From Abelmoschus esculentus (Eukaryota > Streptophyta > Magnoliopsida > Malvales > Malvaceae), in NCBI GenBank assembly GCA_035048815.1, contig JAUCBN010000022.1, positions 16,286,501 through 16,350,500 of the forward strand: DNA of 64,000 nucleotides, written 5' to 3'. Each line of letters begins with the position of its first letter. Within the stretch, counting starts at the first letter, position 1. This document shows, piece after piece, positions 1-11,879 of this stretch. Position numbers and translations under genes: made by a program. The notes beneath the pieces are model-generated. The model did not search any database, was not told the DNA's origin, and was given only the letters and a program-made list of their open reading frames with translations.

Positions 1-1110
1 TATCATTTGGCTCGATGTCTGTTCAAACCCAAAACAAAACATTAAGGACAAACCTGACATGATTGGTCTCAATAAATGAGATTGAATCATTTTGTTTCGA
101 TCTTATTTACTGCCGATTTTTACTGTCGCATTGACTTTATCAGTCTGCCTCTAGGGTTTTCAGGGTGTGTGTATACATGAGAAATTATATGCGAAATTTT
201 TGATCTTTGTCAGTTTTCTTATTAATCAACTAGATTTATTTATTTTATATTTTTAAAGGGAATCATCACTTTTTTACATATAATTAACGTGCGGATAGTT
301 ATTAGGTAGTCAAAAATAAATTAAATCTGATTGTTTAGATTGCGGATAACATGGTGAACAGAGTTTATGATATAATCTTTCATATATACATATATATATA
401 TGTTATGTATCTATAGTGAGAATTTTGAACAGGCGCAATAGGAACGACCGTACAGGGTCCCAAAAAGGAAGGGTCCTAAAATTTGATAAACTACATTTAT
501 TAGATGATGTTAATCTCAAAATTCATTATAAAAATTTTTAAAATGATCTTTAAGAAAGATAAGTTATAAATATTAAAATATAATAATTGTTTTATAAATG
601 TGACAATTGATTATAAAATCTTATTGTTATTTCTATTACTATTGTTTTTATAAAACCAATAAGATTTTGGACATACGCAATAAAAACGACAGCACAGGGC
701 CCCTAAAGAAGACAATTGTTTCTAGGGGACATATTTTTAGAACTAGTAAAAGTTATGGATAATTGCTTCTAATAACCACATTTTAATAAATTGCACAGGA
801 CCTCAAAATCTTTAAACCGTCCTTATCAGTATCTATACATACATAGATATACAAGGATATATTAGAGGATATCGAAGGGAAATCACACTTTTAAACAATT
901 TAAACATTCATATAGTATATATTTTTTATCGATTATTTAAATTTACATACCCTAAAATTTTATAATTTCACAATCATGAATTACTCGTTGACATCCATTG
1001 ACATAAAATTTTACATATGTATGTACGTGTATGTTATGGGTTTTAGATGGAGCATATGTGTGTATATGATAGAAATATGTATGTATATGTTAGTACAAAG
1101 AGAGACACAA
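1..1110. other. AT-rich intergenic DNA with a diverged direct repeat
   Basis: No gene is visible. Two related blocks, near 430-480 and 663-710, share a core resembling GCAATARRAACGACNGYACAGGG in direct orientation about 240 bp apart, so they are probably remnants of one older repeat. Short (TA)n runs occur near 385-402. No open frame of useful length is present. Confidence 0.5.
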
Positions 1111-1111
1111 T

Positions 1112-1312
1112 CGCTTGCGTAATGTAAAATTTGTAGTTTTATATATTTTTTAGATTGTTAGATGTATGAAATGGATAGATGATATTAAGTTTTTATTTTT
1201 TAATGATAATTTTCACATAATTTATTGTTAATCTCAAACATATATATTTCACTCATTAAACGATCTAAAAAATATATAAAAAATTAAACTCTTACGATGT
1301 ACAACTGAATTC
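1112..1312. mobile_element. MITE with subterminal inverted repeats
   Basis: The left end (from about 1121) and the reverse complement of the right end (to about 1310) match over roughly 50 bp. They share the TTTATATATTTTTTAGAT core next to GTAAaatt/GTAAgagt. The interior is AT-rich and non-coding. The ends resemble those of the MITEs at 54.6, 55.6 and 57.9 kb, so this is one local family. Confidence 0.6.

Positions 1313-1319
<7 letters not shown>

Positions 1320-1350
<31 letters not shown>
1320..1350. repeat. (TA)n microsatellite
   Basis: An uninterrupted run of alternating TA follows the 1112-1312 MITE and precedes sequence that looks like one half of a related MITE (about 1355-1490). Confidence 0.85.
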
Positions 1351-1352
<2 letters not shown>

Positions 1353-1506
1353 GATAACATCCTCTTACACAATCTAAAACTTTACACCTTTTTAAACCGT
1401 TGGAAAAGGTAAATGACAGACGAGATTAATAATAGATTAACACTTAAAAAAATAAAAAAAAATAATCTTAACCATTTATTATCATCAACTAACAATTAAA
1501 AAAATA

Positions 1507-1780
1507 GGGTAAACTATCCTAGTGACTACCGAACTAATTAAGGATACCTATTTTGGTCACCCAACTGAAGAACTCGTCAATCAGGTCACCCAACTTTAAA
1601 ACTTTACCTATTTGAGTTACCGCCGTTAAAATTCTAATAGAAAAAGTAACGGCAATGACGTGGCAGTTAAAGAAAATAGGTAGGGTTTCAAGGTTGGGTG
1701 ACTTGATTAACGAGTTCTTTAGTTGGGTGATCAAAATAAGTATCCTTAATTAGTTCGGTGGTCACTGGGATAATTTACCC
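1507..1780. mobile_element. 274-bp foldback MITE
   Basis: It is almost a perfect hairpin. The left end begins GGGTAAACTATCC and the right end, reversed and complemented, begins GGGTAAATTATCC. Arms of about 130 bp pair through the repeated GGTCACCCAACT and ACCGCCGTTA motifs. The flanks read AAAATA on both sides (1501-1506 and 1781-1786), a possible short duplication in low-complexity DNA. A 66-codon open frame on the minus strand is only a by-product of the palindrome. The same terminal sequences bound the 1.28-kb foldback at 21.5-22.8 kb. Confidence 0.8.
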
Positions 1781-2667
1781 AAAATAATATAAAAATAGTT
1801 ATATATATTACTGCGTGTATTATACAAACCTATAAAATATCATCCAATAATATAACATCCGTACATATTGGATACTTGGTGGAATCCTCCATATCCAAAA
1901 CTCTAAAGATACAACATTATTTTATTTTCAACATAAAAGAAAGCACACACACGAAGTTATTCGACAGTCTAACAAATATTTTCTTTTTTAAGATAATACG
2001 TTTATATCTATATCGAAATTCGAATCTCTAATATTTTATTCAACGATCTTAAAAAGATTAGAATTTTCATCTAAATATGTATATTTACGGTTTAAAGTAA
2101 GAAATTATATCATTGATCATTCTCGTTATGTTATCTGAGACTATCAAATTAAATATATTTATTTTATTAATTTTTAATCTTTTATCAACCAAATCTTCAC
2201 TAATATTTATTATAAATTAAATTTAAAAATAGATTTACTAAATGAAGGTTCACTTAAAAAAAATAAAATTAAAAAATTAATAAAATAAAATTATTTAATT
2301 AATTAATCATATAAAAAACATAACGAAAATGACCCAAGATATAATTTATCGTATAAAAATATACCAAACATTAATGAAATCTTTCGTGTGCATTCAAAGA
2401 TGCCATGCAAGACAGTTTATACCAGTCATACAAAATTTTAAATGGCTGGTGCGTCCAATAAAAAACTTATAATATATATTAAATAATTATAATATATATT
2501 TGGAGATATAATTAAGTTATATTTACATAACTAATTGTTTATTTGACTTATTCGTTTTACTCAACTAACGATTTAAAAACGTATAAAATTTAAAGAGTTT
2601 TACACTATATAAATTAATCTTATTTTATATATTTGAAGTTCTTCCTTCAGTTCCAATATTAATGGAA
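1781..2667. other. AT-rich intergenic DNA, no gene seen
   Basis: There is no credible open frame. Around 2540-2640 a stretch with AACGATTTAAAAACGTATAAAA followed by GAGTTTTACACTATA resembles one end of the TTTTACA-type MITE family in this window. Otherwise it is simple AT-rich DNA. Confidence 0.5.
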
Positions 2668-2675
2668 GGTGTGCA

Positions 2676-3170
2676 TAGGGATGTGCATTCAGTTAATTTG
2701 TTCGGTGGCCGAACCGAATTAACCAAAATTTTTAAAATTTTAACCGTTAATCGAACCGAAATTATTCTAGTTAATTAGCCGAAGTAACCAAAATTTATTA
2801 TAAAATTTGGTTAAATTACATAATAGGTTACTAAATTATGCTAAAATAATTTTTTATTCACTTAAATTTTATTTTATACTAATTTAATATAAATTTACTG
2901 TACATTTTATAATATAAAAAATTTAATGAATATTTTATAATTTTTTAAAATTTAAATGGCTAAAAATAAATATATATAATATAATATTTAATATATATAA
3001 TTTTTATTAATTTGATTAATTAACTGATTTCGAACCGAATTAACCGATAACTGAATTATCAAAAAAAATTAATCGTAATTGAATTTACCAAAAATTAATC
3101 AATCGAATTAACCGAAATAATTTCGATTCGGTCGATTAATTCAGTTAAAACTGAATAATACACACCCCTA
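2676..3170. mobile_element. hAT-like MITE, 495 bp
   Basis: The termini are TAGGGATGTGCATTCAGTT on the left and the complement of AACTGAATAATACACACCCCTA on the right. Flanking 8-mers GGTGTGCA (2668-2675) and GGTATGCA (3171-3178) match at seven of eight positions, as expected of a hAT 8-bp target duplication. The interior is full of AACCGAATTAACC motifs in both orientations and encodes nothing. Two further elements here (53626-54089, 62675-63408) have the same TAGRGRTG-type ends. Confidence 0.8.
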
Positions 3171-3871
3171 GGTATGCAAGCTCTGCTTTCAAATATACAA
3201 AAATAATTGAAAAAATAAAATCGAATATATTTGTGTGGGACTTGCATTGATATCCAGCTAGTTCGACTTTAAGTTACCACGTTTGATGAAACACACCCAA
3301 GATCAAAGAAACAGAGAAAATTAAAATATATATATATATATTTTAATTTAACCAAATTCTATTTTTATTTGATTTATAATTTTTTTATATTCTAAATATA
3401 AAAATAAATATTTTATATTTTAAATAGTAAATAATTTTACAATAGAGCACTTTTATTTTCGAGTGGGAGCATTTTAACTAGATTTAAGGGTTCAATAATC
3501 TCTTAATTTTTTTTAAAAAAATTAATTAAGCTCTTAAGTATTTTTTTTACACTAATTAAGCTCTTAAACTTAAGAAAAAACTCAATTTAGCCCTTAGACT
3601 CTTACAAAAAAATCAATTAAGCCCTTAAACATTTTTACATTCAATTAAGTCCTCAAACTCAAAAAAAAAAAAATCAATGTGTAGCTTTGACCAACTTTGA
3701 TCTTAATTTTAACTCTTTTTTTTTTAATTCTTTGACACATGTCGCAACAAGATAATACCATTTATTATTTTTAGGAGTTTTTGAATTTTAAATTTTAAAA
3801 AAATATAAAAAAATTATAAAAAATATTGAAAATTTTAAAAATATTTTTTATAATTCTAATATTTAATATTT

Positions 3872-4122
3872 TGTTATGAATAATATTTATCTATGTGGAT
3901 GTCTATCATAAAAAGAACTCTATCAATTAGAAATATTATCTTCATTAATTAGAGTTTAATACATTATGTACTGCTTATACCTATAAATAGATGAGTTTGT
4001 GAAGACATTGTACACAAGTCAATATTGAAAATAATACAAATATATTTCTTTCTATCTTCTCTTTGTTCTTTCATTCTTGTTCTCTATTCTTGTTTTAGTT
4101 CTTCATTATTTTATTTACAACA
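3872..4122 (+). repeat. 5' LTR of the Copia element
   Basis: This 251-bp repeat is nearly identical to 8074-8323. It contains CTATAAATAGATG, a good TATA box, near 3981-3990, so the transcription start should be shortly downstream. It ends in a T-rich stretch with TTCTTG repeats. Confidence 0.92.
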
Positions 4123-5389
4123 CGTTATCAGTACGAGATTCTAACCAATAGAGGTGTTTGTCGTTCGAATCTTGAAGGAGTTATTGAAAAGAATTTGTTA
4201 CTAACATAAATCAAAGATAAGTTCTTCTCCTTCAATTATATTTTAATTTCCGATTATTTTTCTTTCTTGATCTTTAACTTGATTTTTAATTTTTAAAAAA
4301 TCTTTGGTTGTTTGGTGTTTGTGTAACGATAAAGTGATTCAATTCCCGTGGTATTTGTCAACAATTCACGAAAAAGATTTTAACAAAATATTGGTGATTA
4401 AACTTTCTACATATTCAAATTAGTGGAAAGTTCGGTATGTTTTATTTATTTAATTTGAGATTTCTTTTGTCTTTATTTATAACCAATATTTGTTTATTTT
4501 ATTATTATGATGAAAGATTACGTTTTAATCATGTTCTAAGTATTACATGATATTGGAACAAATATTAAACCTTTAATTAATATGTTCTTTATTATGTTGG
4601 TTTAATCCGAGTATATTGGCTGAACATCCCGTTCTGCGAGGCTACTAGTCTCAAAAGAGGTTCTTTTTAAAGGACCTTGTGGACGAGTTTAACAACGCCA
4701 CGTATAAGGATTAAATTTTTGTTCATTATGTGTATTGTATATATATTGGTTGATCAATTACTATTTAATAGTATGAATATTAAATTTACTTTAATTTATT
4801 ATTTATTTATGCTAACTTACCTTATATATTATTTATTTATCTTTTATGTTAATTTTCTTTTAAAAGAATATGATTACTTTCAAAATAAAATATGCAATAA
4901 TTTATGGCGATTTATACTTAGCAGACAGTGTAAGTACTCGTACAATATTTAAGCATAAGAAATATTTTCCCATTTAAATAGAAGGGAAATATAAGTACTA
5001 TATCTCAAAGTACTAAAATATCAGTGCTTCGGAAGAACTCTTGAGAGCTTATCTTTGATTCGATTTGATATAATATGCTATTTTTTTAATATTTTTCTAT
5101 TCCCCGAAGTGAATGGTATAGAGCACATATTTTTTATTTTCCGAAGTGATTGAAATAAAGCACGTATTAAAAGGTGCATAATTATGCATATTTTCCCATT
5201 TTAAATGCAAGAGAATAATATGAGTACTATATTCGGAAGTACTAATATCATAGAAAGCTCCGACTGAGCAAATATATTATTTTCCAAATGAGATTTTATG
5301 TCATATTTACAGTGCATTATGCTCATTGAGCAAATATGTTATTGCCAAATGGAACTGTCATCCATATTGTACTACATAAGAATTAGTAC

Positions 5390-7860
5390 AAATTGAAGCT
5401 CATGCTATTGTAAACTAGATGTTTGCTGGTAATTTTATTTGGCATGACTGGTTAGACTATCCCGGTTCAATTATGATGCGAAATTTTGCTGACACTTTCA
5501 TGTGATCATTTATTGAATAACTAAAATTTTCTTCATGGTAATAATTCACGTGATACATGCTATGAAAGCAATTTGATTATTCAATCATCAATATCTAAGA
5601 TAGAGTGCTATTAATTTTCTGGAACGGATACAAGGTGATATATATGGGCCCATACACCTTTCTTAAAGACCATCTAGATATTTTATGATTTTTATCGATG
5701 CATAGACTAGATGATTATGTGTATCCTTATTATTAATCCGCAATTTAGTGTTTGCGAGGCTACTTGCTCAGTTGATACAATTATAAGCATATTTTCCAGA
5801 TTATTTTCTAAAGACAATTAGTCTTGATAATGTTGATGGCATGTAATTTTACATGTAGTATCACAAATTTGCACCAAGCCAACAAATGATCATAAGTTCT
5901 CCCCATTACAAATGGTTTTTGGTTAGGAACCAAATATTTCTCATCTTAGATTTTTTTCTGTGAGATATATGTTCTAATTACTCCACCATAACGCATAAAG
6001 ATGGATTTTGTTGGGAATATGTATCAAATTTAAATATCTTGAGCTTTTGATAGGGAATTTATTTACAACCTGATTTATTGACTATCATTTTAATGAGTCA
6101 AATTACCCAACATTAGGGGAGAAAATAAATAGCTAAGGAAAAAAATAAGTTGGAATGAATTATTATTTTTCTTTTTGATTCACGTGTTACACGATGTGAA
6201 CTATAAATTCAATGAATAATTCATTTAGCAAAATAATTGCCAGATGATTTTGTTGACCCTAAAAGAGTGACTAAGTCATGTATACCAGCTATGAATGGTT
6301 CGATTAAATTTTATGTCATGGAAGGACAAAATCTAGTTTCTAATGAGTTTAACTTACGCTTAAAGCGTAGTAGACAAGTAAGTTTCAAATATAAGAGATC
6401 CTCGAAAAAGAAAAGGAGCTATATTTTATGATGGTCTAATCGAGGAATGAATGATAATTAAAATCTCTAAAAGAGATTAAATGGTCTCCAACAAAGATAT
6501 TGACATGACTTAGGTACCTAATAATAAAGAGATCTCAATAGATTATGTCATGTTTGATAATAAGTGGAATTGAAATTAAATCGACGTCGTTAATATATTT
6601 CCATGCAATATAGCACTAGAGATTATATTTGATGATGTGGATCATGAATCATTGTCAATTAAACAAAGAAATGATTGGCCAATATGAAAGAGGCAATTGA
6701 GCCGAAACTAAAATCTCTTTTGAAAAGAGAAGTATTTGGGCCTATAGCTCGTACATTGAAATGTGTAAAGCTCGTGGATATAAACGAGCCTTTGTGAGAA
6801 AGAGAAATCAAAAAGGGGAATCATGAGATATAAGTTCATTTGGTTGTACAAGGACTCTCACAAAAACATGAAATTGATTATGAGAAATATATATTTCTCG
6901 GTGGTGGATGCAACTAATTTTAGATTTTGATCAGTTTAACAATAAATAAAATTACTTGGTTTCTGCCTAATGGATGTTGTTACATCATATTTGAATGAGC
7001 CTCTTGACAGTAATATTTACATAAAACTTCCAGAAAGATTTAGTTTCCCATAAGCAGTTCATTCATGTTCTCGAGAACATTATTCAATCATATTGAATAT
7101 ATCTTTTTATGACTTGAAATAATTTAGGCGTATTTGGTATGATCGCCTCATTGAATACTTATTAGCATAATGTTATATGAATTATTTCCCCGAGAATTTT
7201 TATTAAGAGGTTTAGCTTTGAATTTTTATTGTTGTGTATGTCGATTATTTGATTATCGTTGAGACTCGTGAAGAGATCTCCTCAAATCCTTGTGCACCAA
7301 TCGACATACAGAAAAATATAAAAGAGACTTTACATGAATAATGCATATTTACTTATCAACTTTTGGTTGCTAGGTCTCTTAATATAAACAAAGATTCTTT
7401 CTGCCTCAAGAAAAGGGTAATGATATTCTTGGTCTAAAGCACAATATACACATTACTTGATCTGGAAGTATTGTATCTTATCTGGTCCAGAAATATTATT
7501 TAGGTTCTACGAGATCATTATCTTTAAATAATCATTATGCATGAGGCAAAGCTGAAATATGTGTTTGGCTAAACATATCCTGAAGATATATGAATATTTT
7601 CACAAGATAAGATATTAACTATCTTGTACAGAGATAATACAAAATTTATATCTCAAGGTGGATATATCAAATATGATAAAACAAAACATTTTTCTTCAAG
7701 TTTCGTCTTTCATGATTTTCAGATGAATAGTATTCAATGAATCATTTCAAGCAATGATTTGGAAGATTTATCCACTAGTGCATGATCTACTTTAACATTT
7801 GAAGATTGTATTCAATATTGAATTATGAAGATTCAAAGATCTTATTTGATATTTTTATGA
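5390..7860 (+). pseudogene. Copia pol remnant (integrase, reverse transcriptase, RNase H)
   Basis: Frames are broken everywhere, but ordered family signatures can be read. An integrase N-terminal WHD-L-PGS-like stretch lies near 5440-5490, followed by an integrase GPIHP-like piece near 5645 and the FSPLQ...FG-PNISHLR-like segment near 5890-5945. Then comes the linker beginning PDDFVDPKRVTKS at 6237. The reverse transcriptase VQGLSQKHEIDYE region is near 6840-6885, with the MDVVTSYL...LD-NIYIKLPE motif near 6970-7040. A GGYI-type RNase H stretch is near 7660 and the pol C-terminus near 7730-7850. Numerous stops and frameshifts make it non-functional. The gag-protease part expected before 5390 is missing or unrecognisable. 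Confidence 0.8.
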
Positions 7861-8073
7861 GGGAGAGTAAATACGTGTTGCACTCTTTTTCCCTTAACCG
7901 AGGTTTTGTCCCAATAGGTTTTCCTGGTAAGGCTTTTAATGAGACAACATGTTATGCGTATCAAAGATGTGTGTACTCTTTTTCCTTCACTAAGAAATTT
8001 TTTTCCCACAGGGTTTTTTATCTTAGTAAGGTTTTAACGAGGCACATTATATTTATAGACATCCATGAGGGAG

Positions 8074-8323
8074 TGTTATGAATAATATTTATCTATGTGG
8101 ATGTCTATCATAATAAAAACTCTATCAATTAGAAATATTATATTCATTAATTAGAGTTTAATACATTATGTACTACTTACACCTATAAATAGATGAGTTT
8201 GTGAAGACATTGTACACAAGTCAATATTGAGGATAATACAAATATATTTCTTTCTATCTTTCTTTGTTCTTTCATTCTTGTTCTTTATTCTTGTTTTAGT
8301 TCTTCATTGTTTTATTTACAACA
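8074..8323 (+). repeat. 3' LTR of the Copia element
   Basis: This 250-bp copy of 3872-4122 differs by only a handful of visible substitutions and a small deletion in the CTTCTCTTT tract. It is preceded by the polypurine tract and followed by the TATTT duplication. Confidence 0.92.
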
Positions 8324-8703
8324 TATTTTTAGTTAGTTTTTAGTTTTTAATCTTTTAAAAAATTATTATTTATTATTTTAAATTAAATTTTAGAATTAAA
8401 AAATACTTTTATATTTTAAAAATATATTTTTAGGATTTTATATAATTTTAAAAATTTCTAGAAATGACAAGTGATATTATTTTGTTGCAACACGTGTCAA
8501 AGAAATTCAAAAAAATATTAAAGTTAAAAGTTAAAGTTAGTTAAAAGATGATTTTTTTTTGAGTTTGGGGGTTTAATTGAATGTAAAAAAAATTTAAGGA
8601 CTAAATTATTGTTTTTCCTTGAGTTTGAGGGCTTAATTAAGTAAAAAAAATTAAGGATTTAACTGATTTTTTACAAAAATTTAAAGGTTTATTGAACCTT
8701 AAA

Positions 8704-9301
8704 TACTACCGGAAAGTACAATATGTTTCAGATAAAAAATACATGAAATTACATCAAATTTAAAATATATAATACTGATAATATTGTATGTGACAAGTAG
8801 GGCACGTAAATATTCCCCTTCAAATTAAGTAAATCCGCCATCGATAAAAATGATTAATTATGTTTATTTATTTGAATTGTTTTTAAATTATGTTAAAGAT
8901 TAAAAAATAAAGTTCAAAAAGTCAAAATAAAAATCAATATTAAAATAGAATAAAACTGGATGAATCCGAATAGTTATCAATTATTTTAAAAAATCAAAAT
9001 TCGATCGAACCAAGTTGATCATAACCCTAAAACACACCGTTATCCCACTACACCAAGGACCTTTGGGCTCAGATTTCTTTTAATTTTAGGGTGTTGTGGA
9101 CTAGTGGTGACGATGAGTTAGTGTTGACTTAACTCAAATATTTGTTGAGCTCATGTCTTCTTTATTTACTTTTTTTCATTTTTTTATTTGTTTGTACTCG
9201 TGTCGGACGTATATCGTGTCCGATACTCGCATTTATGTCTTTGAACAGGTAAAGTCTGAGAATTAGAGTAAAAATCATTTGCCTCCTTATTGTGCATCTT
9301 T
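8704..9301. other. Intergenic DNA, no gene seen
   Basis: AT-rich at first, becoming less so toward 9050-9300. No open frame with recognisable content is present. It ends in the 5' copy of the LINE target-site duplication. Confidence 0.5.
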
Positions 9302-9324
9302 CTATGTCTCCTATTGATTTTTTT
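9302..9324. repeat. LINE target-site duplication, 5' copy
   Basis: Twenty-three bases identical to 18918-18940. Immediately after it the sequence diverges completely (CTGACTTC here against AAAATTTG there), which fixes the 5' end of the LINE at 9325. Confidence 0.9.
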
Positions 9325-10520
9325 CTGACTTCTCTCTAGAATTTTTCTCTGTCTTCTCTCTAGAAAACATGTCCCGTTTCAAGCATGAAAATGTTTTCTG
9401 GGAGCATTCCTAGGGTATTTCGTTTGCTCTTTAGGGGGTCTGGATCAGTGGCCGCCTTGTGGTGGTCGGTGTTTTCCCGATCTCCCTTATCGAAGGGCTT
9501 TGGTTGCTATTTGTGGTCATGGAGGTTTTCTCCGATTGAATGAAATCTATCCCCTATCTTCTTCTTCAAAGGATCATGCTCAAGGGAGGGCCTGGCTGGT
9601 CGAGAAGTGCTTGGAAAGTTGATCCCTAGAGGTTTCGTTCTTGTCGGGAGACTGTTCATCGTGGTTAAGTTCATGGACAAGGGGTCCGGCTTTGGTGTTA
9701 GGGGGTCCGATGTGATGGATTCTTGTGAAGATGTTGGGTCTTTGTTTGTACGGCGTGGATGTATCTCCTCTCCGATGAGGGGCTGGTTCGTTTCAGACAG
9801 TGGTGTCCTGGTCAAGGCCGACGGTTGCGCACCATGGTGGCTTAGATCAAAAGTGTCCCCGTCTCAGACATTTCAATGTATACTAGGGACATTTCGGTAA
9901 AGTTTTTTTAGCTCTTTAAGGGGAAGTGATCCGTGAACCAGCCGATGCCCGACGGGGGGGCTCGGTCTCCAACGCCCATGAGGCCAGGGGGAGGCTAGCG
10001 AGGGCCAACGGTGTTGCCCCACAACCGAACCAAGGTGGCCGGGATGTCCAACGGTGGGGTAGTGCGGCCGAAAAAGTTTATTTGATGTTATTCCGTCACT
10101 ACAGTGAGAATTTCTCGCACAGTGGTGGGTTATATTTGATGAAGATATTCTGCGCCCATATTCGTAACATGGTTGTTGGTTCGTCCGGTCGTGGGGCGTG
10201 GTGGTTGAAATTATTTATGTGATGAGTTTTCGATGCTATGGTGTGTTTTCTCCGCACAACTATGGAATCCGAGGGATGATGGCGGCTTCATGGGTGGGTC
10301 GTCGACCTAAATACCATCCATTTGCTAATTTCAATGGTGGCTTATTTCTTTCCGACGATCGGAAGAATTGCTCTGGTGTCGATAGGTGGACGATGATCTG
10401 GTTGCCTGTTGGAGATTCTAGGCATAATTTTTGCCGCAATGGGTGCATGTCAGTTGCCACAATTAGTGCGAGTGTCATCTTTTGCATGGATCTGTGGCAA
10501 TTGTTTTCCGGCATCATTTA
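9325..10520 (+). other. LINE 5' leader, upstream of the tandem array
   Basis: It is distinctly more GC-rich than its surroundings and opens with a duplicated TCTTCTCTCTAGAA-type motif (about 9330-9370). Several overlapping open frames of about 85-105 codons occur on both strands (for example near 9607-9900 and 10198-10521). They resemble no known domain, lack consistent coding bias and are probably chance frames in a GC-rich leader. An internal promoter would be expected here by analogy with other LINEs, but none can be pinpointed. Confidence 0.5.
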
Positions 10521-11488
10521 GGGCGTGATGGTAGCCGCAATTAGTGCGAAGCTATGGCACGATCGGGTGGCTTGGCCTTCAGCGCCTATGGTGCTTGGAG
10601 GAGTCCGAAGGGTGCTAGCGATGTGGTCCCTTGTCCCATGTATGGAATCCGGAATCACTTGGGGCATGATGGTAGCCGTAATTAGCGCAAAGCTTTGGCA
10701 CGACCGTGTGGCTTGGCCTTCAGCGCCTATGGTGCTTGGAGGAGTCCATAGGGTGCTAGCGATGTGTTCCCTTGTCCCATGTATGGAATCCGGAATCAAT
10801 TGGGGCGTGATGGTAGGCGTAATTAGCGCGAAGCTTTGGAACGACCGGGTGGCTCAATCTTTAGCGCCTATGGTGCTTGGAGGAGTCCGAAGGGTGCTAG
10901 CGATGTGGTCCCTTGTCCCATGTATGGAATCCGGAATCACTTTGGGCGTGATGGTAGGCGTAATTAGCACGAAGCTTTGGCACGACCGAGTGGCTTGGCC
11001 TTAAGCGCCTATGGAGCTTGGAGGAGTCCGAAGGGTGCTAGCGATGTGGTCCCTTGTCCCATGTATGGAATCCGGAATCACTTGGGACGTGATGGTAGTC
11101 ATAATTAGCGCGAAGCTTTGGCACGACCGGGTGGCTCAGTCTTTAGCGCCTATGGTGCTTGGAGAAGTCCGAAGGGTGCTAGCGATGTGGTCCCTTGTCC
11201 TATGTATGGAATCCGGAATTACTTGAGGCGTGATGGTAGGCGTAATTAGCGCGAAGCTTTGGCACGACTGAGTGGCTTGGCCTTCAGCGCCTATGGAGAT
11301 TGGAGGAGTCCAAAGAGTGCTAGCGACGTTGTCTCTTGTCCCATGTATGAAATCCGTAATCACTTGGGGCGTGATGGTAGCCATAATTAGCCCAAAGCTT
11401 TGGTACGACCGGGTGGCTCGGTCTTTAGCGCCTATGGTGCTTGAAGGAGTCCGAAAGGTGCTAGCGATGTGGTCCCTTGTCCCATGTC
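10521..11488. repeat. Seven-copy 141-bp tandem repeat in the LINE 5' region
   Basis: Units begin at GGGCGTGATGGTAG (or variants) at 10521, 10662, 10803, 10944, 11085, 11226 and 11367. Spacing is exactly 141 bp every time, and the seventh unit is cut short at about 11488. Each contains AAGCTTTGG, GGCTTGGCC or GGCTCAGTC, GTGCTTGGAGGAGTCC and CCATGTATGGAATCCG. Because 141 is 47 codons, frames stay open through several units on both strands (159 codons on + from 10525, 126 on - from 11516). A few stops interrupt each frame, so coding is doubtful. The array is placed as repeated promoter monomers are in some animal L1 elements. Confidence 0.93.
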
Positions 11489-11879
11489 CGAAGGGGGCTT
11501 GGTTACCAGCACTCATGAGGCTTGAGGATGTCTAGCGTGTCCCAGCGATGTGGTCTTCTATCTCGAGCATTAAATCTGGCATTAGTTGGTGCATGTTGGT
11601 AGCCGTAATTTATGCGAATGACAACCTTTGATTGCAACTGTGGGATTGATGTTGAGTTTCTTACCTTATCGGGTTGCGTTGACCGACGTGGGGGCTCAGT
11701 CTTCAGCACTCATATGGCCTGGGAGGGTCCAGCAAGTGCTAGAGGTGTGGCCGCCTGTCCTGAACATGATGACCGATGGTGCATGGTGTCTCTTTTTCTC
11801 GGATAATACTTACATGATGATTTTGTGGCCGGATGGTGATCCTAGGCCTCAATCTTCCCGCAATTCTTGCATGTTGGTT

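Larger units (their letters stand above)
3872..8323 (+). mobile_element. Copia LTR retrotransposon, degenerate, complete ends
   Basis: It is bounded by LTRs of 251 bp (3872-4122) and 250 bp (8074-8323) that start TGTTATG and end ACAACA. A perfect 5-bp target duplication TATTT lies at 3867-3871 and 8324-8328. Directly after the 5' LTR, CGTTATCAGTACGAG looks like the primer-binding region of this Copia type. A purine run GAGGGAG precedes the 3' LTR. Total length is 4452 bp, slightly short for Copia, and the gag/protease part is not recognisable. It can be mobilised only by other copies. Confidence 0.92.
3482..8703. mobile_element. foldback element split by a Copia retrotransposon
   Basis: The left arm (about 3482-3871) and the reverse complement of the right arm (about 8324-8703) match over nearly 390 bp. 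Both contain ATTTAAGGTTCAATA at the tip, successive TTAATTAAGCYCTTAAA blocks and GACACRTGTYGCAACAA near the centre. Removing the inserted Copia element leaves a hairpin-forming element of about 0.77 kb with no coding capacity. The order of insertion is clear: the foldback came first and the Copia element landed near its centre. Confidence 0.8.

Noticed and set aside
1534..1734. 66-codon minus-strand ORF
   Set aside because: Lies wholly within the palindromic 274-bp MITE.
4677..4952. 91-codon hydrophobic ORF in the Copia leader
   Set aside because: Extremely AT-rich, composed of Ile/Leu/Tyr/Phe runs, within untranslated or gag-decayed Copia sequence.
10525..11004. 159-codon repeat-protein-like ORF
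   Set aside because: It exists because the 141-bp unit is a multiple of three. An equally long frame is open on the other strand, and there are stops in later units. No domain is recognisable.
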